From: Mariprofundus ferrooxydans PV-1
Lineage (GTDB): Bacteria; Pseudomonadota; Zetaproteobacteria; Mariprofundales; Mariprofundaceae
NCBI RefSeq assembly: GCF_000153765.1
Contig: NZ_DS022295.1
Coordinates: forward strand, 752,887-816,886
Length of the DNA stretch: 64,000 bases
Reading direction: 5' to 3'
A program made the position numbers and the translations under genes. Shown here piece after piece: positions 46,501 to 53,531 of this stretch. Below the pieces are notes generated by a model. The model ran no database searches. It saw only the letters and a list, made by a program, of their open reading frames with translations, and was not told the origin of the DNA. Numbering within the stretch: the first letter of the stretch is position 1; every line of letters starts with the position of its first letter.

Positions 46501-47720
46501 GGCTGGTTCACCCACTGATCGCGGAATGTCACCGCATCGTGATTACGCGTAAATTTCAGTGTTGCATATCGATAGTCGGGAACCTGAACAGCTTGAACGG
46601 GTTGGATGCAGTATCGGCCGTATCGCCACCACCGTCCCTGCCTGTGCCAACCATAGCCCCATCGGCTGCACCGAGGTTGACACATGGAACCCCACATCAC
46701 TGATCCGCAGCAATATCCCGTACGCCACTGTCGGCCGCGTCTGTAACGGTAAGAGGCGCCCGGGCCGCCATCCGAGCATGCCGTGTGCGTCGTGCCCATG
46801 TTTACGCGGAATTTCACGGAACACCGATTCCCATTGCAGCCGTTGCTCTTCATCAGAATCGGGGGCGCGGCAAAGCAATAGAAGTACCCCGACCATCCAA
46901 CATAATAGATGGAACCGATGTTTTTCCAGCCTGTCGCCCAAGGTTGCGCGCGAGTGAAAAAATGGCCGAGATTGCGGTACCATTTGAACCAGTCGCAGTT
47001 TCCAAGACCATCGGAACCGCTGACCTTGATCCGCGTCGCCTGACCGGGAGCCGAACAGATGGCCTGGAACATTATATGTCCTGAATACCACCCATATTGA
47101 TACGGCACGGTGATCCCGGAAATGGTGGTGGATGCGAGCGGAGTGCCAATGGCGCAAAACGGCCTGCTCCTGGCCGTCACGGTGAGAACCCGATCGCATG
47201 TGTTGCTGGTTACGGAGCGGCTTTTGGTACAGGTGAACGTGCCGTAGGTATCCGGCGTGGTCGTGGTCACGTTGCGGCAGGCGCCGGTTGCTCCCGGATT
47301 GACCCCGGCGATAGCTTGCGCGTTCTTCTGGATGGATTGCGCGCCCCGGATCAGGGGATCCTTTGCGGTGATATTGAACTGGGGGCGTGTTGCGGCCGAA
47401 TGCTGGATAAATACGCCCGCACCGGTTTTATCCGACGTCACGGCCGTGCTTCCGGTTCCGGCATTGGAGAGCGCGGCGGGGTTGCGGTAGAGGGATGTCT
47501 GCGATGGATTGGCCGTGCTGAAGCCGGGTACACTGGCGTTTGTCGGCTGCGCTCGTGCGGATGATGTTGCCCTGTTCATCTGCGCATGCCCAAATGCCTG
47601 CGCGTCCTGGAAAGGTCCGGCATGGGCGCTGGCCATCAGCCATGCCATGAGCGCGCAGACCAAGCCGATGATCGCCCATCCGGAGATGGGCATTTTCCCC
47701 CGACCATTCAGATGGCTCAT
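46491..47720 (-). CDS. traN: TraN-like Cys-rich protein, N-terminal partner
   Basis: 409 residues. Signal peptide near 10-34 (ending MASAHA) then GPFQDAQAFGHAQMN, the usual beginning of mature TraN, and Cys-rich stretches (CRNVTTTTPDTYGTFTC, then CSDGGPGASYRYRRGRQ). ATG 47720 overlaps the trbC stop; ATG 47693 follows GGGGG and is an equally good start. Outer-membrane mating-pair stabilisation protein by family. It lacks the C-terminal half, which is the next gene. Confidence 0.82.
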   Translation of the reverse strand: MSHLNGRGKMPISGWAIIGLVCALMAWLMASAHAGPFQDAQAFGHAQMNRATSSARAQPTNASVPGFSTANPSQTSLYRNPAALSNAGTGSTAVTSDKTGAGVFIQHSAATRPQFNITAKDPLIRGAQSIQKNAQAIAGVNPGATGACRNVTTTTPDTYGTFTCTKSRSVTSNTCDRVLTVTARSRPFCAIGTPLASTTISGITVPYQYGWYSGHIMFQAICSAPGQATRIKVSGSDGLGNCDWFKWYRNLGHFFTRAQPWATGWKNIGSIYYVGWSGYFYCFAAPPILMKSNGCNGNRCSVKFRVNMGTTHTACSDGGPGASYRYRRGRQWRTGYCCGSVMWGSMCQPRCSRWGYGWHRQGRWWRYGRYCIQPVQAVQVPDYRYATLKFTRNHDAVTFRDQWVNQPCR

Positions 47721-48466
47721 CGCCTGCTTTCCCTGCCCCGCGCGAAAAACCCGGTCTTGAGCCGGTCCAGATATGCATCCGCGCGGGATTGGGCCTCCGG
47801 CCTGCGCGTCTTCATGGCGCGCAGGGCGTAGTCCATGCTCACATCGCCGGAAATCTTCAGGTGCCTCGGGATGAAACCGTCACCGCATGACGGGCACTCG
47901 TCCTCCAGCAGCAGAACAAAACTCGGAACATTTGATACATGGAATCGTTCAAAAGCGACAGGATTGATGGAGACACCATCGACCCCCGATCGGCGAACGG
48001 CATCAGCGGTGGCGCGAAACGATGGTCTGCCACTTGAGTCCGATACCAATCCGCGCAGCAGTATGGCTGCGTGGGCCTGCTCAGCCTGGCGGACAAGGCG
48101 CTTCAGGCTTTCCGCCGGCATGGAAAACGACACGAACACCAGAAGGCCGGGGGATGCGCGCTGCGCGTCTCGCCCAAGCCCCGCCTTTTGGGCGTTGCGA
48201 ACCACTTCATTGAAATCCGCATGCACGGAGGGCTGCCTTGTCAGGGATGGAAATGACGGAACAGCCACGCGGTCCGGATTGAATTGGAACAACTTCCCGC
48301 GTGCGCGGCGCGCGGCGTCACGCACATCGTCCGCGGATGGCAGGTCTGACCCGGCCTGCTGCGTCTTTTTCATTGCCATATCTGACGGGAACGGCGGCGC
48401 ATCCGCGGCCCACGCCGCATGCACAGCCAGCAGCGCCACGACCACTCCCGCCCGACTAAAACGCAC
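47717..48466 (-). CDS. trbC: TrbC, F-type pilin assembly protein
   Basis: 249 residues from GTG 48466 (AAAGGGA upstream); a longer frame from 48508 is possible. Signal peptide (about 5-21, HAAWAAD) and a TrbC_Ftype domain with LLVFVSFSMPAESLKRLVRQAEQAHAAILLRGLV, then FVLLLEDECPSCGDG. TrbC is a periplasmic protein needed for pilus formation. Overlaps the end of traU. Confidence 0.88.
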   Translation of the reverse strand: MRFSRAGVVVALLAVHAAWAADAPPFPSDMAMKKTQQAGSDLPSADDVRDAARRARGKLFQFNPDRVAVPSFPSLTRQPSVHADFNEVVRNAQKAGLGRDAQRASPGLLVFVSFSMPAESLKRLVRQAEQAHAAILLRGLVSDSSGRPSFRATADAVRRSGVDGVSINPVAFERFHVSNVPSFVLLLEDECPSCGDGFIPRHLKISGDVSMDYALRAMKTRRPEAQSRADAYLDRLKTGFFARGRESRR

Positions 48467-49466
48467 AACAGTCCCTTTTCCGCCAGGATTGCCAAACGAA
48501 ATCCTCACCTTTGACGGGGAACTCCTTGCCCGGCGAAACGATGGTCTCAGTCCGCCCGAATGGGAGTGATGGCACGGTGCTTTGCCGTATGGGCAAAACC
48601 AGCTGATAGCGATACTGGTCCTTCACGACGATGGGAAATGGATAGGGTTGGCATTGTCCAACGCGCGCACTTGAGAAATCCGCGAGCAATTCCCGGTGCA
48701 TCTTGGCCTGGAAGCGTTCCACGAGCAGGAGCGAGGCCATGACACCACCGACATGATCCGTCACCGTGCCAGTGAACGGATACAGCCCACCCTGGCATCC
48801 CGCACACCAGAACAACGGATTCAACGGCAGATCGGCGGTAGCGGCGGCGCAATCCGCCGCACACGCGGCCTGGGCAATCGGATTGCCGAACAGCAAGGCT
48901 TCCGGATTGAGGATGAGAGCCAGCTCGTCGTCGGACCACAGCGGATCCAGTTCGGTGACATAGAGAATGTCGAACGATTCCTTCTGCAGGCAGACGACAT
49001 CCGTGATGATGTTCAGAATGAACAACAAGGGGTTGGCCAACCAATGCACATGGTAAAACGATGCCTTGCCACCATCTTTGTCTGCCTTGCGTGCGCCATG
49101 CGGCAATGTCATCCCGATGGATGACCCTAAATCCAACCCTCCCAGGGAAGGAAAACACAGCGGCTTTCTCACCACCTCGCCCAGACGAAGCGGCTCCCAA
49201 AAGGCGATGGGAATGCCGATTCGAACATACGGCGGAACAGATAACGGACAATGGCACAGCAGTTTCTTGCCGCTATCGCGTCGGGTATCGGGCAGAGATG
49301 GCGGTGCCTTGGCCACCACATAACCGCCTATTCTGATTGGGAACAGATTCTTCCAGTTGATATCGGCAATCGGATCGATGAACCTGCCGGAACAGGCGGC
49401 ATTGGCAATGCCGGGAGCATGCGACAGCACGATGCCAGCGACCAGGAGAAACGCCATCCTCTTCAT
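48456..49466 (-). CDS. traU: TraU, F-type conjugative transfer protein
   Basis: 336 residues from ATG 49466. Signal peptide (about 3-24) followed by CSGRFIDPIADINWKNLFPIRIGGY, the TraU beginning, and many conserved cysteines (CHCPLS, CAADCAAA, CAGCQGGLYPFTG). Needed for DNA transfer in F. In related operons traW directly precedes traU; here 2.5 kb of unrelated DNA separates them, so traU to traG may need another promoter. Confidence 0.93.
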   Translation of the reverse strand: MKRMAFLLVAGIVLSHAPGIANAACSGRFIDPIADINWKNLFPIRIGGYVVAKAPPSLPDTRRDSGKKLLCHCPLSVPPYVRIGIPIAFWEPLRLGEVVRKPLCFPSLGGLDLGSSIGMTLPHGARKADKDGGKASFYHVHWLANPLLFILNIITDVVCLQKESFDILYVTELDPLWSDDELALILNPEALLFGNPIAQAACAADCAAATADLPLNPLFWCAGCQGGLYPFTGTVTDHVGGVMASLLLVERFQAKMHRELLADFSSARVGQCQPYPFPIVVKDQYRYQLVLPIRQSTVPSLPFGRTETIVSPGKEFPVKGEDFVWQSWRKRDCCAF

Positions 49467-49782
49467 GCGATGCACGTTACTGCTCCATCCCCGCACGCGC
49501 AGAAAACCCGCTGGATCCAATTGCGGGTTTCAAAAATCGACCCAAGGTTTGCATGAGCAGTTAGCGATGCTAAGTGCTAAGCACGCATCATGCTTGACCG
49601 CCTTCGCTGCTCGCACCATACTTTTGCTCGCACCATACTTTTGCTCGCACAGCAGAGGCATGGCGAAAACATCAATAGATCAGCGGTGGAATTGCCATAC
49701 CAAGAATATGGATAACCACTAATTGTGAATTAACAACCCATGTGGGCTGGCGAGAAATGAAATCTTATTAGTGGGGGGGGAT
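49467..49782. other. Intergenic region with hairpin and 17-bp tandem repeats
   Basis: No gene. AAACCCGC and GCGGGTTT (49504-49530) form an eight-pair hairpin, a possible terminator on the minus strand before traU. At 49608-49650 a 17-base unit (TTGCTCGCACCATACTT) occurs about two and a half times in tandem. Composition turns AT-rich towards the lipoprotein gene. Confidence 0.5.
49608..49650 (+). repeat. 17-bp tandem repeat
   Basis: Two and a half copies of TTGCTCGCACCATACTT, identical apart from the first base of the first copy. Near the left edge of the DNA inserted between traU and traW. Confidence 0.85.
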
Positions 49783-50184
49783 GTGAAAACGCTAATAACA
49801 TTATTGGCTATCACGAGTATTTTGTCTGCATGCATGCCTTCAGCGGCAGAACATTCAAAAGCGCTTCAGTCGAGCACTGAGCGAGAGACTACAGTTGGAT
49901 TAGTTCAAAAAGAGATTACGAAAGGAATGTCGCAAGCTGAGGTAGCTTCAGTTTTAGGTTCACCCAACATTGTTTCAAAGGATAAGAACGGGCTTGAAAC
50001 CTGGATATACGACAAGATCGCCACGGAGGTGTCCTACTCGGCCTCAAAAGAAGGTTTAGCATCAATCCTAATTGGCCCTAGGGCAAGTGGCGCAATCTCA
50101 CAAACCCAGAAAACGCTGACAGTAATTATTAAATTCAAAGATAATGCCGTAGAAGAATTTAGCTATCACAGTAGTAAATTCTAA
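49783..50184 (+). CDS. Lipoprotein with BamE/SmpA-like domain
   Basis: 133 residues from GTG 49783, with a run of G as ribosome-binding site. A signal peptide ends in the lipobox LSAC, then the domain GMSQAEVASVLGSPNIVSKDKNGLETWIY is of the SmpA/OmlA type. AT-rich and on the opposite strand from the surrounding transfer genes, so it belongs to inserted DNA. Precedes a second lipoprotein gene by about 30 bases. Confidence 0.75.
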   Translation: MKTLITLLAITSILSACMPSAAEHSKALQSSTERETTVGLVQKEITKGMSQAEVASVLGSPNIVSKDKNGLETWIYDKIATEVSYSASKEGLASILIGPRASGAISQTQKTLTVIIKFKDNAVEEFSYHSSKF

Positions 50185-50215
50185 TTACTATATTACTACA
50201 AAAAAGGAGGGGGCC

Positions 50216-50743
50216 ATGAAGGGGATAAAGTATTTTGGTGTTGCAGGTGTGTTGCTTCTAATTGCCAGCTTAATGGGATGTGCCACGCAACAGCCTATTC
50301 CAGAAAAAACTCAGTTGCAAATTAGAGAATTCCAAACGAGAACGTATGATACGAATGATTACAAGATGGTAATGAAGGCTGTTTTAAATACTTTACAGGA
50401 TGATGGATACATCATCCAACAAGCAAATGTGGATTTGGGGCTGCTAACAGCCAAAAAAGAAATAGATACGACCGATAAGGTTATGGCTGGTCTCAGTGCA
50501 TTATCAGCAGCGCTTGGAGGTCACGGAAATGATGCCCGGTAGGAGAAAGAAACAATTATTGAAGCCACTGCTTATATCACTCCATTTGGAGAAGTAACTA
50601 AGGTCCGGGTTAATTTCTTAAAAAAGAAACTAAATAATAGAAATGAAGCTATGTCTGTTGAGCAAATCGTAGATGAACAATTTTACCAGAAATTCTTTTC
50701 GAAGGTAGACAAGGGCATCTTTATTGGTAAAGAAGGCCTTTGA
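50216..50743 (+). pseudogene. Lipoprotein gene interrupted by an in-frame amber codon
   Basis: AAAGGAGGGGG before ATG 50216. Signal peptide with lipobox LMGC, then a domain (YDTNDYKMVMKAVLNTLQDDGYIIQQ) I know only as a family of small lipoproteins. The frame stops at TAG 50540-50542 after 108 residues, but the same frame stays open past it for 66 further codons (EKETIIEATAYITPFG...) to TGA 50741. The continuation looks like the missing half of the domain. A single nonsense change is the simplest reading; readthrough or a base-calling error are possible. Confidence 0.75.
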
Positions 50744-50751
50744 GGCCTTCT
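50731..50751 (+). terminator. Hairpin at the end of the lipoprotein gene
   Basis: AGAAGGCC and GGCCTTCT pair perfectly around a TTTGA loop that holds the stop codon of the extended lipoprotein frame. The following bases (ATATAA) are AT-rich but not a clear U-run. Confidence 0.4.
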
Positions 50752-51265
50752 ATATAACCAACATTCTTTCCACACATTGCAACCGTGTGTATGGTTGAGA
50801 GAGGAAGGAAGCCTTTGAGATGAGCAACTGCTCCGGTATCGAAGAGACTTGCGCGGCAGCGTTTGACCGCGCTGCAGTTGGCGGAGGTGTTGGAGAATAT
50901 GTTGAAGACCTGCCACCGGCGGGACATCTTCCGTTCGCAGTTTTACGAGCACAAGCGCCGCTTCCAGACGCATGGGTTGGAAGGTCTGAAAGACCATTTC
51001 AACGCCGACGGATTTTGTTCTGTAATCACCGAAATTGATTTGGGTTTCACCCCAATCCATGGAAGTGAGTATGGCAGCCTGCCGGAGCTTGCTGCAAAGG
51101 CTGTTCAGCCTGTTTCGGTGGGGGGGAAAGCGTTTGCTATGGCCGTCAGGGCAGTGAAGAGGTATGTGATGACGCGCTGTCTAACAAGGAGCACGTTCGG
51201 ACGCAAACTACGCTGTGCTTCGTTTGCGCAGCACAGCTTGATCACTATGCCGCGATAACAGAGAG
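50752..51265. other. Non-coding stretch with transposase remnant and possible recombination site
   Basis: No intact gene. It contains an IS481-like transposase remnant (50848-50995). GTCTAAC at 51179-51185 and nested inverted repeats at 51202-51237 could be a damaged integron attC site in front of the 216-residue gene. Confidence 0.4.
50848..50995 (+). pseudogene. Transposase remnant (helix-turn-helix part)
   Basis: Encodes RLTALQLAEVLENMLKTC, then FRSQFYEHKRRFQTHGLEGLKD, which matches the N-terminal helix-turn-helix region of IS481-type transposases. The likeness ends near 50995 and no DDE domain follows, so only a fragment remains. Evidence that mobile elements have acted in this insertion. 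Confidence 0.55.
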
Positions 51266-51916
51266 ATGAAACAAAAGGGTAAGATCGAAGACAAACCAGG
51301 ATCATTGGTGCCCGTTAATAGGGGTCTCTGGAATTATGCCTTTGAGAAGCTTGTGGAAGCGAAAGCTGGAATCCAGCAAATGGATTCTGCTTCGGATCGA
51401 GTTGCGTTTGAAGCAGGATGGATTCGGTTTGTGGACTCTCTTGAAGAGTTCTGGACAAGCTTTTTTGATGAAGGAAAGGAAAAGTTCTCCTCTTTCCAGC
51501 CCTGGGCCGGTAAGTTTAGAAAAGAACGGAAGGACGACCCTCTTCTTCAGTATCTAATTCAAGCAAGGCATCAAAGCCAGCATGGAAGAATCCCTCTCAA
51601 ATGGCAGGAGGGTGCAATTGCAATCGCGCCTGGATACTTCGGGCATATAAGAAATATGAAAATCTTTCAGGACGGTAGTTTTGAAGTGGAGACCAATCCA
51701 TTGGGGAAAGCCCACAACCAAGTGAAACTGGTCCATGAACCAGGAAAGCCGCTGCTACCAGTTATAGAAAACAAGAAGCATAAGCAGAGGTTCGATCCAC
51801 CTAGCAGCCATCTTGGGCAACCAATCGGGAACACATCTCCCATATATGTTGCAAGTCTTGGGCTCAAATACTACGAGACAGTACTTCGTAGTGCATTGGC
51901 GAAGTTTAATGGCTGA
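51266..51916 (+). CDS. Unknown 216-residue protein, possibly cassette-borne, HEPN-like motif
   Basis: 216 residues; the ATG follows AGAGAGATG with a weak ribosome-binding site. A helical N-terminal half contains RHQSQH (about 103-108), which fits the RX4H pattern of HEPN ribonucleases; the C-terminal half is beta-rich. This is only a motif match. A palindromic site follows the gene (51926-51970). AT-richer than the ICE backbone, opposite strand to the transfer genes. I do not recognise the family. Confidence 0.55.
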   Translation: MKQKGKIEDKPGSLVPVNRGLWNYAFEKLVEAKAGIQQMDSASDRVAFEAGWIRFVDSLEEFWTSFFDEGKEKFSSFQPWAGKFRKERKDDPLLQYLIQARHQSQHGRIPLKWQEGAIAIAPGYFGHIRNMKIFQDGSFEVETNPLGKAHNQVKLVHEPGKPLLPVIENKKHKQRFDPPSSHLGQPIGNTSPIYVASLGLKYYETVLRSALAKFNG

Positions 51917-52003
51917 CTGTCGAGAGCATAACCAGCCCTTGGAGCCGACGCTCGTAAACTCGCACGGCTCACGTAAGTTTCCAGTTCATATTTCAGCCTG
52001 ACT

Positions 52004-52690
52004 TTATGGCGCCATCTCCGCTACACGGAGACGCTTTCCATCCTGGCTGACGATGGCCGGCACATGCCGGATATGAAGTTTCCGTGTAAGCACGCCTTGC
52101 TGATCGAAATACACGCGCCGCTTCCACTGCTTCATCAGCTCAGTCGGCGATCCTTTCACGAGTATCGTTTTGACCTGGCCGTCATAGTGTTTGGCCATCG
52201 TTAGCGCCCACGCCACCTGCTCCTTGTCATCGCCATCGATAAACAGCAAATGCTTGCTCATCGCCAGATGGTCGAACGGATTCACCTTCGTACCGGGCAT
52301 GTAGAGGATGCGCCCCTTGGCGTCGCGGATGGCGTGATCCAGCGTGAGCGTCGGATCGATATGAAACACACGCGTTTTCTCCGTGCGCGTGATGCCGGAA
52401 ACCGGTTTGGGTCGTTCGATGCGCTTTTTTGCTATAGCCGCTTCCCGTTCCTGCAAGCGCTGCAGCTCGCCAGACTTCTGCATGGCGGACAGTCGCTTCT
52501 GGATGTATTCCAGAAAGTCCCTTTCGCGTATGGGGTAGGTTGGACCGATCACACCCAAATCGCCTCTATCATTCTGCACAGAGGCGAGAATCGCCATCGG
52601 AACCACCATGGTGAGGCCCAGAATCACATAGGCGGCACGAATGCTGACGCCGTGCTTCAGCCATGCTGGTGCGTTCAACCTGAATGCCAT
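52004..52690 (-). CDS. traW: TraW, F-type conjugative transfer protein
   Basis: 228 residues from ATG 52690, which overlaps the traF(S26) stop. A hydrophobic segment (about 20-37) and the TraW pattern DLGVIGPTYPIRERDFLEYIQKRL, then HIDPTLTLDHAIRDAKGRILYMPGTKVNPF. Periplasmic pilus assembly factor that works with TrbC and TraU. The 2.5-kb insertion begins just after its stop. Confidence 0.92.
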   Translation of the reverse strand: MAFRLNAPAWLKHGVSIRAAYVILGLTMVVPMAILASVQNDRGDLGVIGPTYPIRERDFLEYIQKRLSAMQKSGELQRLQEREAAIAKKRIERPKPVSGITRTEKTRVFHIDPTLTLDHAIRDAKGRILYMPGTKVNPFDHLAMSKHLLFIDGDDKEQVAWALTMAKHYDGQVKTILVKGSPTELMKQWKRRVYFDQQGVLTRKLHIRHVPAIVSQDGKRLRVAEMAP

Positions 52691-53223
52691 CAGAATATTC
52701 TGTAGGCGCGACCGATGATTTGATTCCGTCTGATCCACCCCACAGCCGCATAGCGGGAATCCAGACTGTCCGGATGCGTGCCGGCAACGGCGTATCTGCC
52801 TTGGGGGATTTCTCCGACCGGTCCAAGATTCAGCGGATGGCCATCACGGGTTTTCGCCTTCGCACATCCAATGACCATGACAAAAGTTCGCGTATGTGCG
52901 CGGTACTCGATGCAACCGGCATCCTCGGCGCGCACTTCGTCGCCCGGCATGCCGGCCAGGATTTTCACGAACGTGGCTCCGGCCGGAAAGTACGGCGGAA
53001 ATCCCTGGAAGCGAAAGGCTACGAGCTGCCCCCTTTCGGGCATCTCTCTCTTGTGAATCAGGAACACATGACCGGGCAGAGAATGATCCAGGTTGATGCC
53101 GATAGTGAAAAATGGACGACAGAGCGCAACGGCAAGCGCCACAACGCCCATGGCATAAAGCATGCGCAGCAGCCACCGAATGATGCGGTCGGATGGCCGA
53201 ATACGATCCATGAACGATGACAT
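52690..53223 (-). CDS. Conjugal-transfer signal peptidase (S26 family, TraF-like)
   Basis: 177 residues from ATG 53223 (GTG 53235 overlapping the trbI stop is an alternative). One membrane segment (about 18-38). Catalytic Ser is in DHSLPGHVFLI and catalytic Lys in TFVKILAGMPGDEV, the S26 arrangement. It probably trims the pilin or another transfer protein, as TraF of IncP or TrhF of IncH does. Confidence 0.88.
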   Translation of the reverse strand: MSSFMDRIRPSDRIIRWLLRMLYAMGVVALAVALCRPFFTIGINLDHSLPGHVFLIHKREMPERGQLVAFRFQGFPPYFPAGATFVKILAGMPGDEVRAEDAGCIEYRAHTRTFVMVIGCAKAKTRDGHPLNLGPVGEIPQGRYAVAGTHPDSLDSRYAAVGWIRRNQIIGRAYRIF

Positions 53224-53231
53224 GGCGGCAA

Positions 53232-53531
53232 TCACGGCAACAGCCTCCGACGCAACCGCTCCGTGATGTCCGGCGCGCCGGCTGCCACGGCCTGTCTGGG
53301 CAGGATCACCAGGTGTTCATCGCGGGAGATGCGAACAAGCTCCCCTTGCAACTTCCGGGCAAACGTCCCGATTCTGGATGTGTCATGCAGACGGCTTCTC
53401 GCTTCGTCGGCGAGGCCTGTAAGATCAACCGTGACGATCCGGGGTTGCTGCAGTTGGTGCCACCAGAGCACTCCGGACATGCCCAGCGCCAGAACGCAAG
53501 CCACCGTCAGCACGATCGTCCACCGCGTCAT
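53232..53531 (-). CDS. trbI: TrbI, F-type conjugative transfer protein
   Basis: 99 residues with one N-terminal membrane segment (about 5-23) and a C-terminal region RKLQGELVRISRDEHLVILPRQAV typical of F-type TrbI, an inner-membrane protein that affects pilus retraction. Overlaps the true end of traC by four bases. Confidence 0.82.
   Translation of the reverse strand: MTRWTIVLTVACVLALGMSGVLWWHQLQQPRIVTVDLTGLADEARSRLHDTSRIGTFARKLQGELVRISRDEHLVILPRQAVAAGAPDITERLRRRLLP

Noticed and set aside
45511-47720. Frameshift within a single traN gene
   Set aside because: The second part has its own start and signal peptide, so two genes are more likely than a recent frameshift.
50540-50542. UAG as pyrrolysine codon
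   Set aside because: One isolated amber in an acquired lipoprotein gene, with no pyl genes or RNA element in view; nonsense mutation is simpler.
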